IMG/VR virus record: IMGVR_UViG_3300034682_000226
Span: 1 to 39,678 of that record
From: a virus
DNA: 39,678 nt
Direction: 5' to 3' (one strand)
Under the pieces are notes generated by a model, which did not search any database, had not been told where the DNA came from, and was given only the letters and a program-made list of their open reading frames with translations. The position numbers and the translations under genes are program-made. This document shows positions 23,828 to 30,875 of the stretch, one piece after another. Every line of letters starts with the position of its first letter. Position 1 is the stretch's first letter.

Positions 23828-24054
23828 CAACTCCTCCCCCTCCCGGTGGTGGTGTGGTGGGCGGCGCGAGTCAGCGCCTGCCCGACGATCTTGGCCACGT
23901 CAGCAGCCCACATATCAAACCCTTTTGTCATCAGCAGCACAGGGGTCTCGGTGCATTGCACACCAGCCAACCTTGCCTGCTCGACCTCATCAATCCTGAG
24001 CACCGGTGCGTACCAGTCGCGGGTTGCCGTGTGCTGGGCGTAGTAGTGCATCAT
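23827..24054 (-). CDS. Small unknown protein
   Basis: The ATG at 24054 overlaps the stop of the preceding gene. The 75-residue product starts MMHYYAQHTATRDWYAP and has 'GFDMWAADVAKIVGQALTRA'. Its compact beta-alpha look and position in a chain of overlapping small genes support a real early phage gene. No family recognised. Confidence 0.55.
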   Translation of the reverse strand: MMHYYAQHTATRDWYAPVLRIDEVEQARLAGVQCTETPVLLMTKGFDMWAADVAKIVGQALTRAAHHTTTGRGRS

Positions 24055-24476
24055 GCGGCACCGCCTTTTGCCTTGGCGATTGCGGCTTTGGCTCTTTCTC
24101 CCCATGGCTCGAAATCAACTGTTTCATCAACCGCATCTATTTCGCAGTGGCCAACATCCCCAATCGTGAATAGCTCTTCAAGCACAGAAAGCAGATCATC
24201 TCGCTGCGCAAGCAGCTTTCCATAAGTGAGCCCATTGCCAGCTTTCAACTCCTGGAGACGCTGCTGCATCAGGCTTTGATCAATCCACAGAACCAATCCC
24301 TTTGGGCCTGTTCCGGCAACCACATCGCTAGGTGACATCGCATCGGTAGCGAAACTAATGACAGTGACGCCTTTTTTGCTCTTTATGTTTTCCAAGCTGG
24401 ACATAACATCCTGGAACCTGATGTTTTCGCTACCTACTGACTCCAACAGATCGGTGATACTTACCTTGTTGCTCAT
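24051..24476 (-). CDS. Unknown early phage protein
   Basis: The 141-residue product begins MSNKVSITDLLESVGSENIRFQ. It has a possible beta-alpha core with 'KKGVTVISFATDAM' and 'GPKGLVLWIDQSLMQQRLQEL', then a helix 'LAQRDDLLSVLEELF'. It overlaps both neighbours by 4 nt. I do not recognise the family. Confidence 0.55.
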   Translation of the reverse strand: MSNKVSITDLLESVGSENIRFQDVMSSLENIKSKKGVTVISFATDAMSPSDVVAGTGPKGLVLWIDQSLMQQRLQELKAGNGLTYGKLLAQRDDLLSVLEELFTIGDVGHCEIDAVDETVDFEPWGERAKAAIAKAKGGAA

Positions 24477-24733
24477 GACCCAACCCTCACCAGCTCAACC
24501 GCCTTGCCACGGATCCGCGCCGCTTCCGCCTGCGCCTCCTCGGCACCATCCACCACCAAGTAATAACCGGCAGCGGTCTTCGCATCGGTAGTGCCCAGCG
24601 TATCCAGCGAGTTCGACACCTCCAGATGAACCCGCTCCCCCACCCAGCCGCGCACCGGCGGATAGATTGCAACCCGGCAGAACTGCGCCTCACGCACATC
24701 GCGCTCAGCTGTCGCGTTGAATTGACTGGCCAT
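24473..24733 (-). CDS. Small unknown protein
   Basis: The ATG at 24733 overlaps the TGA of the preceding gene (TGATG). The 86-residue product starts MASQFNATAERDVREAQF and has 'VAIYPPVRGWVGERVHLEVS', a beta-rich middle, then 'GAEEAQAEAARIRGKAVELV'. No recognised domain. Confidence 0.55.
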   Translation of the reverse strand: MASQFNATAERDVREAQFCRVAIYPPVRGWVGERVHLEVSNSLDTLGTTDAKTAAGYYLVVDGAEEAQAEAARIRGKAVELVRVGS

Positions 24734-25002
24734 CACTGCACCCCCAGACAACCGATATTGGATTTCAGGACGGATGCCATCTGGGCGACAGAGTCTTTGG
24801 TGATCACCTCAATGACGGACTGGTCGCGGATATCACCATCGCTTTGGCGTGCCAATATCATGTCGAAGTGGTCATTGTTCCATGCCACAGTCCAGCACCA
24901 ACCTTCCGGTGCCTCTGGTACCTCGATGTCGAACTGGCAAGGCCACATTTTGTGCAGATTGTTCATTGCCACGCAGGCGATCACATCGTTCTTGTTGCTC
25001 AT
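24733..25002 (-). CDS. Small unknown protein
   Basis: The ATG at 25002 has GGGAGGG upstream and shares bases with the stop of the P-like gene. The 89-residue product starts MSNKNDVIACVAMNNLHKM and includes 'PEGWCWTVAWNNDHFDMIL'. It may bind a ligand through a beta-sheet but no family is recognised. Confidence 0.55.
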   Translation of the reverse strand: MSNKNDVIACVAMNNLHKMWPCQFDIEVPEAPEGWCWTVAWNNDHFDMILARQSDGDIRDQSVIEVITKDSVAQMASVLKSNIGCLGVQ

Positions 25003-25487
25003 CACGAAACCCTCCCTGTCACTGTGACGCCGCGCAGACGCAGCTCGTTCTGCAGACTGGCGAGCTCGGCCGCCACCTGATTGGAACCTGCGGTGCGCTC
25101 ACGCTTGAGCACCCGTACCTCGGCGATCATCTCGCAGGCCCGGATCGAAATGGTCGGCTCGGTTGGCTGGGCTGCCTGCATCATGTTCGCCATCAGCGCC
25201 TTCACTTCGGCAGGGCGCGGGGCGAACTGCCGATCGGCATCATCGGCCAGCTTGAGCACCGCTTCACGCACCAAGCCAACAGGGAACCCCTTGATGGTCA
25301 GGGCCCAAGCCTTCGCAGTACCGCTGGCGTTGCTGTCCAGCTGGTTGGCACTGGCAGGCCAGTAAGCGGTCATCATCGGAAACAGCTCGTTGGCCAGAAA
25401 CAGAGTCAGCGGATCTGCAGCAACGTGCTCGGTCTGCAGAGCGCCTCGGTGCAGCACAGCCACCTCAGAGGATTGTGTTATCGTCAT
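25002..25487 (-). CDS. Replication protein P-like (helicase loader candidate)
   Basis: The start at 25487 (MTITQSSEVAVLHRG) has AGGAGT upstream; 161 residues. The central part 'LTLFLANELFPMMTAYWPAS' and 'AKAWALTIKGFPVGLVREAVLKLADDADRQFAPRPAEVKALM', here as two stretches, matches the layout of phage P-type proteins, which bring DnaB helicase to the phage origin. It follows the O-like gene with a 23-nt overlap, the lambda order O then P. Confidence 0.65.
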   Translation of the reverse strand: MTITQSSEVAVLHRGALQTEHVAADPLTLFLANELFPMMTAYWPASANQLDSNASGTAKAWALTIKGFPVGLVREAVLKLADDADRQFAPRPAEVKALMANMMQAAQPTEPTISIRACEMIAEVRVLKRERTAGSNQVAAELASLQNELRLRGVTVTGRVS

Positions 25488-26586
25488 AGCCGACTCCTGA
25501 GTTCGCCATGATGGCTTGGGCCTGTTTCTGGGCATTGGCCAGGTTTGACATGGGGCGCTTGCGCTCGTAGCCCTCCCACTCGCCGTTCACACAGCGCGGG
25601 CGGCCGATGGAGTTCCAGCGCTTGGCAGCTGCCAGATAGCTCTCGAACTTCTGCGGGGCAAACACAGTCATCGGGCGAAGGTACTCGCTCATTTTCAGGT
25701 CAGCAGCCCAGTGAGCAGTCTTGAAGTCCACTACGAGCTGCAGGTCTGCGACCGAGTAGCCATCAGCTAGGCGGGCATTGATGTTCTGCAGGGCGGTAGG
25801 CTTGGCCTGATAGCGGCGATCGGCTACTGCGTTGAAGTGCGCCAGAACCTCCTTCGCCTCAGAGCTCACCACCAGAGTGACCTTGCGCTTCTGGTCTCGT
25901 TCGGTTTCGTCAGAAACCGGACAAGAGATCTGTTTAAGATCCTCTGTACTATCTAATTCTTTTACTTCTTGTTCTGTTGTCGTGACGGTAGGGGCCCCGA
26001 TGGGCGCGACAGTCGGCGCGACAGCATCACCACTCAAGGCCGCATCAGCAAAGGCTTTGGGAGGGACGGTCGACACCCCGATGTGTACCCCTATGGGTGC
26101 CCCATTTGTCGCGCCCTCAAACTGCCCTGTTGCGAATGGCTCGCAATTAGAAGTAACCGGCTGCAGGGCTGCCTGATAGTCGTCGTAGTTGCAGATCTCG
26201 ATGATGGTGCCCCAAGGGGTACCACGCAGTTCGAGCATCCCCTCTTTGGCGAACCAGCCAAGCAGGCGCTCGGTAGCCTTCTTGTCGAGACCACGCCCGC
26301 GCTCGTCACACAGCTGCTGTCCCAGCTCGGTGGCACTGATCACCAGCTGTCCGCGCGTCAAGTACCAGTCACGGCCCTTGTAGCGCACACAGCCCGCCTC
26401 GTAGGAGGCCAAACCAATCAACCGCATCCAGGCCGCCAGCTTGGTGGCATTGCGCGCCCAGTCGGCTTGCAGCAACGAACGCCAGCACACCACATAACCA
26501 CTGCGACGGTTGTCACTCATGTTGTTGCTCGCCTTCCTGTTGATAGGGGCGACCGCCTGGGCCGCCAGTCTGATCACCTCACCCAT
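25465..26586 (-). CDS. Replication initiator O-like protein
   Basis: The ATG at 26586 has AGGAGG six nt upstream and overlaps the stop of the upstream gene; 373 residues. The N-terminal half has a winged-helix-like region ('LYQADWARN'-type residues 37-130, with 'WLTRGQLVISATELGQQL'-like elements). The middle is a Thr/Pro/Ala-rich linker (about 165-235). The C-terminal part 'AKEVLAHFNAVADRRYQAK' and 'LQLVVDFKTAHWAADLKMSEYLRP' is the conserved phage replisome-organiser C-terminal domain. The linker DNA contains iteron-like repeats and an AT-rich tract, as in lambda O. Confidence 0.75.
   Translation of the reverse strand: MGEVIRLAAQAVAPINRKASNNMSDNRRSGYVVCWRSLLQADWARNATKLAAWMRLIGLASYEAGCVRYKGRDWYLTRGQLVISATELGQQLCDERGRGLDKKATERLLGWFAKEGMLELRGTPWGTIIEICNYDDYQAALQPVTSNCEPFATGQFEGATNGAPIGVHIGVSTVPPKAFADAALSGDAVAPTVAPIGAPTVTTTEQEVKELDSTEDLKQISCPVSDETERDQKRKVTLVVSSEAKEVLAHFNAVADRRYQAKPTALQNINARLADGYSVADLQLVVDFKTAHWAADLKMSEYLRPMTVFAPQKFESYLAAAKRWNSIGRPRCVNGEWEGYERKRPMSNLANAQKQAQAIMANSGVGYDDNTIL
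25941..26119. other. Candidate phage replication origin inside the O-like gene
   Basis: GGCGCGACAG occurs at 26003 and 26015 with a 12-nt period, and its complement TGTCGCGCC at 26108. Near-repeats of the type C-x-C-C-A-T-x-GGGG also occur. Next to them, 25941-25985 is an AT-rich tract with strong purine/pyrimidine asymmetry. Iterons beside an asymmetric AT-rich tract within the initiator gene is the lambda ori plan. The repeats are few, so this is tentative. Confidence 0.35.
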
Positions 26587-26875
26587 GGCGAACCTCCTGC
26601 AGGTGCTGCATCAGACATTGCAGATGGCGCTGGGCCTGCTCGGCGGTCACCGGGATCTTGAGCCCGCTTTTCAGGCTGCCATAGACCAGGTAAGTGCCGC
26701 TGGTACCATCAACCAGGCGCGGCAGTACCTCGGGGATCACGTTGCGCCGGGTGGTGCCATTGCAGCTCCAGCACGATTTGACAGGGGGGTGAGCACGAGA
26801 CCACGCATTAATCTCGTCCAGCTCCGCGGCATCCCACACTTGCCCAATGGGCTTGATATCCGTATGATTTTCCAT
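26579..26875 (-). CDS. Small unknown protein with one CxxC
   Basis: The ATG at 26875 (MENHTDIKPIGQ) has GGAG upstream and gives 98 residues. It has 'AWSRAHPPVKSCWSCNGTTRRNVIPEVLPRL' in the middle (a single C-x-x-C). The last part, 'VTAEQAQRHLQCLMQHLQEV', is helical. It lies between the CII-like and O-like genes. Function unknown. Confidence 0.55.
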   Translation of the reverse strand: MENHTDIKPIGQVWDAAELDEINAWSRAHPPVKSCWSCNGTTRRNVIPEVLPRLVDGTSGTYLVYGSLKSGLKIPVTAEQAQRHLQCLMQHLQEVRHG

Positions 26876-26943
26876 GTTCACATCTCCTATCGATGCTTGA
26901 ACCATGGCCCCGACTGTTGACGCAGTGCGGGGCCGCCTTGTTT

Positions 26944-27450
26944 CTACTTTCCGACGGCGGAAGGCAGGTTCCGCACATTAACGGCTGTCGTGCGGATTAG
27001 GCCAAGCACGTGCTCTGCTGCTTGGGTTCCGATCCGTTCAATTTGGCCGTGCTCCATCCGGTCGATAACGCCGTCAGCGCGGGCATCGTGGATCGACTGC
27101 ATCAGCTTGCCGAACACCGACTGGGCCAGCAGCACTTGCTCAACCAGGTCATCGTCGCTGACGACTCCAGCCGGTAGATCAACCAGCGCCTTGCCTCGAC
27201 TGGTGGCCCAGGCTTCCAAAATCCGGTTATCACCGGTGATCTCGGTTACCGCTACTGCTTCACCTAGGTTCAGATGATGACTGTCGCACTCTGGGTTCAT
27301 CTTGTTGGCCAACACCGTTTCGCCCTTTCCCATCAGGCGGGCAAGCTCGCTGATGTTGTTGTCCTTACCGAGCAGATATGCAGCCAGCAGCACATCTGGA
27401 CGTGAAACCCTTGGTTTACTTAACGTGGAACTTTCGGTTGTCTGTGTCAT
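26944..27450 (-). CDS. CII-type regulatory protein (phage CP76 family)
   Basis: The ATG at 27450 has GGAG upstream; 168 residues. The segment 'DVLLAAYLLGKDNNISELARLMGKGETVLANKMNPECDSHHLNLGEAVAVTEITGD', here described rather than aligned, contains a helix-turn-helix and the N-K-M-N-P motif typical of the phage regulatory CII family (P2-like Cox/CII group). It follows cro directly, overlapping slightly, as CII does in lambda. It probably activates or represses promoters in the lysis-lysogeny choice. Confidence 0.8.
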   Translation of the reverse strand: MTQTTESSTLSKPRVSRPDVLLAAYLLGKDNNISELARLMGKGETVLANKMNPECDSHHLNLGEAVAVTEITGDNRILEAWATSRGKALVDLPAGVVSDDDLVEQVLLAQSVFGKLMQSIHDARADGVIDRMEHGQIERIGTQAAEHVLGLIRTTAVNVRNLPSAVGK

Positions 27451-27452
27451 GA

Positions 27453-27671
27453 TCACTCCATATTCTTCATGACGGAGATTAACTCGGAGCCGTTCCTGCT
27501 TAGTGGCAGTGATGACAATACCGAGATGCTAATACCTTGCTTGATCAGCTTAGGCAGCCAGCTTGTTGGAACTCGCCCCCTCGCACATGCGAGATGGACC
27601 GCCTGAGGCTTGATGCCAAGAACCTTGGCAAGGGCTGCCTTGTTTTTGAAGTGAGCGAGAAGAGCTTCCAC
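27453..27671 (-). CDS. Cro-like repressor (YdaS-type)
   Basis: The 72-residue protein starts at a GTG at 27671 and has the helix-turn-helix 'NKAALAKVLGIKPQAVHLACARGRVPTSW', typical of Cro/YdaS proteins. It is divergent from the CI-type gene and is the first gene of the minus-strand early operon. It would compete with CI at the operator at 27704-27724. Confidence 0.8.
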   Translation of the reverse strand: MEALLAHFKNKAALAKVLGIKPQAVHLACARGRVPTSWLPKLIKQGISISVLSSLPLSRNGSELISVMKNME

Positions 27672-27703
27672 AGGAACTTACCTATCTGAACATAATCGAC
27701 AAA

Positions 27704-27732
27704 ACAGTAACCGTTGGTGCGTGTTTTTGCAA
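27704..27732 (-). promoter_or_regulatory. PR promoter with operator
   Basis: On the minus strand TTGCAA (27732-27727), 17 nt and TACTGT (27709-27704) form a promoter that starts about 25 nt before cro. Between -35 and -10 and over the -10 is the palindrome ACAnnnACCnnnGGTnnnTGT at 27704-27724. The same geometry recurs at 30029-30057. I infer that this is the CI/Cro operator. Confidence 0.75.
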
Positions 27733-27775
27733 CTGAAAGTTCGAATGCGAAATGGGGACAATAGAGGACCGAGAG

Positions 27776-28483
27776 ATGGAACAGAGACAAGAAGAAATGG
27801 CTCGTTATGAGACCGATAAAATCGACTTCGCGCGAAGGCTCAATTTAGGTCTTGATGAGGCTGGCATTCCAAAACGTGGGCGCCCAGCTCGTCTGCAAGA
27901 ATTGCTCGCCAAGACACCATCCACTACTGATGTGCAAATCCCCTCACTCACAGCCATACGAAAGTGGTTAGAAGGTGACTCACTGCCGGAAGTAAAGCGG
28001 CTTGGTACCATCTCAAATATCATCGGAAAATCAGTGCAATGGCTACTGACCGGCACAGATACCAATGTTGACGAAGCGGGCTTGGCCTTGGGAAATGTAC
28101 CGCTGCTTTCATGGATTCAGGCCGGTGCATTCTGTAATAACGGCGATATTCCACTGCTCGAGCAGGTTGACGAGTTCATCCCTAGCCCAGTGAAGGTTGG
28201 AAAAAGGGCATATGCGGTAAGAGTCCGTGGCGACTCGATGGTGTCAATGAATGGGGGACGCAGTTACCCAGAAGGAACCATTTTGATTGTGGATCCAGAT
28301 GCAGTTCCTGAGCACAATAAAAGAGTCATCGCCAGGATTGGTGATGAAACGACATTCAAGGAACTGGTAAACGATGCGGGCCATTGGTTCTTAAGACCAC
28401 TTAACCCCCAATTCCGAATGATTGAAGTAACTGAAGATGTGGTGATCTGCGGGGTAGTTCGCTGTGCGGTACAGCTAGAATAA
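27776..28483 (+). CDS. CI-type lysogeny repressor, S24 self-cleaving
   Basis: From the ATG at 27776 the protein has 235 residues: an N-terminal DNA-binding domain (about 15-92, 'IPSLTAIRKWLEGDSLP' in the recognition region) and a C-terminal LexA/UmuD-like protease domain. Cleavage at Ala116-Gly117 ('IQAGAF'), catalytic Ser154 ('RGDSM') and Lys195 ('ETTFKEL') are all present, so RecA-dependent induction is expected. Upstream in-frame ATG (27752) and downstream ATG (27797) are alternatives. It is transcribed away from cro. Confidence 0.93.
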   Translation: MEQRQEEMARYETDKIDFARRLNLGLDEAGIPKRGRPARLQELLAKTPSTTDVQIPSLTAIRKWLEGDSLPEVKRLGTISNIIGKSVQWLLTGTDTNVDEAGLALGNVPLLSWIQAGAFCNNGDIPLLEQVDEFIPSPVKVGKRAYAVRVRGDSMVSMNGGRSYPEGTILIVDPDAVPEHNKRVIARIGDETTFKELVNDAGHWFLRPLNPQFRMIEVTEDVVICGVVRCAVQLE

Positions 28484-28515
28484 GGGCACCACTCTGACAT
28501 GATGCCCCTTAATTT
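28482..28515. terminator. Bidirectional terminator between cI and the DUF4041 gene
   Basis: AAGGGCA (28482-28488) pairs with TGCCCCTT (28503-28510) with one bulge. T-rich and A-rich flanks lie on the two sides. The two genes converge here. Confidence 0.55.
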
Positions 28516-28520
28516 GCGCT

Positions 28521-29915
28521 TTATGCTTCAACAAGTTCTCTGACTGTCTGTTCCTTTTTTAGCAAGCTGAGTGACTCGCGATACTCAGTAGCCTCTGCTT
28601 TCATTGTCCAGTGAATGTCACTCAAACCATGGCCTTCGATCGCCTTCTTAATATCGGCCAGCGGTAGGCGGAAAAACTCTTTTCGTGGATTCACTTTGTT
28701 GACAGAGTTTTCGTCGAATACTCGATGCAAATCTTTCTCCAAGGATGGAGCGTCATCACTGTAGATCATCGCATGAACATCAAAGTCGAATGGTACCGAA
28801 GCATCACTCAGCTCCTTAACACGATCGAGTGGCTCTAAGCGCCTGGTCATGCCAACCTTGAAGACATTCTCACCGAAGCTGCCAATGTTACTTATGACAT
28901 AGACATGCCCTCTGCGAGTCTGCTGAGCCATTGAGATCGCTCGCTGCCCTCTTGCCTCTGCCTCTTGAAGTTTCGCTTCAAGCTCAGCTAGTTGCGCCTC
29001 AAACAGCTGGCGCTGCTCATCATTTGCACCAGCCAGTTCTTGACGAGCCTTATCCAAGGCTTTTTGTAACATTCGCTCTTCTTTCTCAGCTTCTTTGATG
29101 GCTTTCTCCATCTCACGCTGGGCCCGTTCCTCCTCTCGCATCTGCTCACGGATCTGGCGCTGTTCCTCACGCTCTTGTTGCTGAAGCTCATATGTCGCGA
29201 CAGCCCATTTCAACTCTTCAAGCCGAGCATCGAGATAGGCCTGTTCAATTCGAGCGCCGCGAAATGACATGCCGTTGTGGTTCACCAAAGTAAAGGCGTC
29301 AATGATCTCTTGTTTTATCTTCCCATAGTTGTCGGACTTGACCCTGCTAAGAGCAGAATCGACCTTCCCATTGAAAGCATCGACAACAAAATGGATAGCA
29401 AATTGGCGGCGATATGAGCTGCTGTAATCGCAGTTACCAGCCTGGTTGCTCTGGATCAGGTGCCTAACATTTTTACGCGCAATCTTTAGTTGTTCACCGG
29501 CTTGCTTGTGACTATACGACTCAGCAAGATCATCCAAAACACTATGGTTCGGAATGATGTACTCATCACTGTAACCTTCAATTGCATTTTTCATTGCTTG
29601 AACAGTGCGCTCTAAAAACGCAGATAACTCTTTGTCTTTAGATATTTTTTCATTTATTTCAAGGCTGCTTTTCTCCAGCTCAGCCATGAGCTCAGCAACT
29701 TTATCTTCAGCATTAATAACCAGCATTCTGGTGTACCGCTCTGCATCTTCAATTGGCTGCAGCTTCGCCTCCATCTCGGCATTTCGCACTGCCATTTTCA
29801 CCAGTGCAGAGTCCGCATCCCTCAACTTTGCTTCAAGTAATCGCTTCCTTCGGTACAAGACAAATGCCAAGACATAGGGGCCGAAGAAAACCAGCAGCCC
29901 AATGAACACTTCCAT
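28521..29915 (-). CDS. Membrane-anchored DUF4041 + GIY-YIG (T5orf172) nuclease, SNIPE-like
   Basis: From the ATG at 29915 the product has 464 residues. Residues 2-21 (MEVFIGLLVFFGPYVLAFVL) form a membrane anchor, followed by a coiled coil to about 110. Next come a DUF4041 domain (about 120-235, including 'NHNGMSFRGARIEQAYLDAR'), a second Glu/Arg/Gln-rich coiled coil (about 235-325) and a T5orf172-type GIY-YIG domain from about 336: 'GHVYVISN', 'FKVGMTRR', 'SLEKDLHRVFD'. As I recall, membrane proteins with this combination (SNIPE) cut phage DNA during injection. Next to cI, it is a likely superinfection-exclusion gene. Confidence 0.8.
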   Translation of the reverse strand: MEVFIGLLVFFGPYVLAFVLYRRKRLLEAKLRDADSALVKMAVRNAEMEAKLQPIEDAERYTRMLVINAEDKVAELMAELEKSSLEINEKISKDKELSAFLERTVQAMKNAIEGYSDEYIIPNHSVLDDLAESYSHKQAGEQLKIARKNVRHLIQSNQAGNCDYSSSYRRQFAIHFVVDAFNGKVDSALSRVKSDNYGKIKQEIIDAFTLVNHNGMSFRGARIEQAYLDARLEELKWAVATYELQQQEREEQRQIREQMREEERAQREMEKAIKEAEKEERMLQKALDKARQELAGANDEQRQLFEAQLAELEAKLQEAEARGQRAISMAQQTRRGHVYVISNIGSFGENVFKVGMTRRLEPLDRVKELSDASVPFDFDVHAMIYSDDAPSLEKDLHRVFDENSVNKVNPRKEFFRLPLADIKKAIEGHGLSDIHWTMKAEATEYRESLSLLKKEQTVRELVEA

Positions 29916-30002
29916 AACCCACCCCAAGTAGTTGTTGTTAAACCGGATTCAAGCATCTCGTTTCAAGGTCTCATTCTAACCTCTTCGCTTGCTGCTAAAA
30001 AA

Positions 30003-30080
30003 CACCATAAAAAAACACACACCATAGATTGACGAAACGCACACCATTGGTTACTGTATTTCTCGTAGACACACACCAGT
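30003..30080 (+). repeat. CACACACCA repeats around the PL promoter
   Basis: CACCATA (30003), CACACACCATA (30015), CGCACACCATT (30039) and CACACACCAGT (30070) recur. Each fits the half-site ACAnnnACC of the inferred operator; only the 30037-30057 site has a good second half. They could be secondary CI/Cro sites (OL2, OL3) or a cooperative array. Confidence 0.5.
30029..30057 (+). promoter_or_regulatory. PL promoter with operator, driving the structured RNA
   Basis: TTGACG (30029-30034), a 17-nt spacer and TACTGT (30052-30057) form the promoter; the start should be near 30064. The operator ACG-CAC-ACC-ATT-GGT-TAC-TGT at 30037-30057 covers the same positions as the operator in PR, and the two promoters share the segment GGTTACTGT. 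This makes the structured RNA the first product of the CI-controlled plus-strand early operon. Confidence 0.72.
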
Positions 30081-30102
30081 TAAAAACAAGTGCGAAAGAC
30101 GA

Positions 30103-30156
30103 CCCCAGCCGGAGGGCCAGCGAAAACTGGCAGCGGTGGCAACAGACCGCTTGGGG
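30103..30156 (+). ncRNA. Three-way junction near the 5' end of the structured RNA
   Basis: CCCCA (30103-30107) pairs with TGGGG (30152-30156). Inside are two hairpins: GCCAG/CTGGC (30116-30120 / 30127-30131, loop CGAAAA) and GCGGT/ACCGC (30133-30137 / 30146-30150). The same CCCCAGCC ... AGCGGTG ... ACCGC ... TGGGG series recurs at 30803-30858 in the second half. Confidence 0.7.
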
Positions 30157-30171
30157 ATATAACACCGGCAA

Positions 30172-30321
30172 CCGGGCTGATTCACCTCCCCGCTCTCCCC
30201 TTGAAAGGTGTAATGCGTGCCGACAAGGGTGACCGGAAAACAAAATCAGTGACCGGCTGGCAGCTGGAAAGACAGCGAAGTTAAAGCGAACGAAGCGAGT
30301 GGCGGGTCTGACTCCCCAGCC
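30172..30321 (+). ncRNA. Structured segment between the junction and module A
   Basis: CCGGGCTGATT (30172-30182) can pair with AATCAGTGACCGG (30244-30256) with a two-base bulge and one G-T pair. The enclosed part can form a pseudoknot: CACCT/AGGTG (30183-30187 / 30206-30210) and CCCTTG/CAAGGG (30198-30203 / 30224-30229). Then GGCTGG (30255-30260) pairs with CCAGCC (30316-30321) around the hairpin GCTG-GAAAGA-CAGC (30263-30276). Two base pairs are shared between alternatives. Confidence 0.5.
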
Positions 30322-30326
30322 ACCCA

Positions 30327-30530
30327 CCCGGTGAAAGGCCGGGACACAACTGGGATTGCATTGCAGGTGAGCCTAGGCCCATGGGGTACCGCACGAGAGA
30401 CCCGGTGACCAGTGCAATCCGCAGTTGTGGTGAATAGGCAGGCTGATGCTACGCCCATCGGTGCGGCTCAAGTCCATGAGGGGCTTCCTCGAAAACAGAG
30501 CATGCCGGGATCAGCACCGGCCACCACAAC
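30327..30530 (+). ncRNA. RNA module A (before the tRNA)
   Basis: Hairpin CCCGG/CCGGG (30327-30331 / 30339-30343, loop TGAAAGG), one A, then CACAACTG (30345-30352) pairing with CAGTTGTG (30422-30429). Stacked directly on it is GGATTGCA (30353-30360) with TGCAATCC (30413-30420), leaving only G30421 bulged: 16 pairs in all. Alternatively GTTGTGGTG (30424-30432) pairs with CACCACAAC (30522-30530). Between them is a hairpin GCCGG/CCGGC (30504-30508 / 30517-30521) whose loop GATCAGC can pair with GCTGAT (30442-30447). Confidence 0.75.
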
Positions 30531-30596
30531 AAACCGTCAGTTGGGCAAGTCGAAAGACCTCAGCGCTGACTCCGGATAGGGTAACCGGAAAACGCA

Positions 30597-30660
30597 ATCC
30601 TCTAGGCACATGTGGCCTGATAAAACGAGGCAGGTATAGAGCCCTGCGGGCCTAGAGGAT
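30597..30660 (+). ncRNA. Long hairpin just before the tRNA
   Basis: ATCCTCTAGGC (30597-30607) and GCCTAGAGGAT (30650-30660) form an uninterrupted 11-bp helix that ends six nt before the tRNA. Inside, GCAGG/CCTGC (30630-30634 / 30643-30647) makes a further hairpin. It would set the 5' flank for RNase P cleavage. Confidence 0.75.
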
Positions 30661-30666
30661 GAAACA

Positions 30667-30741
30667 CGGAGATTCGGCAAGCGGTATGCCACCTCATTTG
30701 GGATGAGGGATTCACAGGTTCGATCCCTGTATCTCCGACCA
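30667..30741 (+). tRNA. tRNA-Pro (anticodon TGG)
   Basis: A complete cloverleaf: acceptor CGGAGAT/ATCTCCG, D-stem GGCA/TGCC with a seven-base loop containing GG, anticodon stem CCTCA/TGAGG with loop TTTGGGA, variable loop GATTC, T-stem ACAGG/CCTGT with loop TTCGATC, discriminator A and encoded CCA. The anticodon is TGG at 30699-30701; the C1-G72 pair, A73 and G37 are proline identity features. It differs strongly from typical host tRNA-Pro in the stems, so it is a phage-type gene. It lies inside the structured RNA. Confidence 0.95.
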
Positions 30742-30746
30742 ATTAT

Positions 30747-30858
30747 TGGCGTCGTAACTGGGTAACCAGGCCGTCAATGGGAGTGTAACTACGACTCAAG
30801 CTCCCCAGCCATGGCAGTAACAGCGGTGAGGACACCGACCGCGGTAGGCCCCATGGGG
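30747..30858 (+). ncRNA. Structured segment after the tRNA with junction copy
   Basis: GTCGTA (30751-30756) pairs with TACGAC (30790-30795), enclosing the hairpin CTGG-GTAA-CCAG (30758-30769) with a GNRA loop. TGGC/GCCA (30747-30750 / 30808-30811) can extend it. Then CCCCA (30803-30807) pairs with TGGGG (30854-30858) around CGGTG-AGGA-CACCG (30824-30837), repeating the junction at 30103-30156. Confidence 0.65.
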
Positions 30859-30875
30859 TACGAAAACCCATCCGC

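Noticed and set aside
30003-30080. Repeats considered as a CRISPR array or replication iterons
   Set aside because: The repeats are short, irregularly spaced and fit operator half-sites around a promoter; there are no spacers and no cas genes.
30667-30741. tRNA considered as an amber suppressor for the TAG in the PAPS-reductase-like gene
   Set aside because: The anticodon is TGG with proline identity features, so it cannot read TAG.
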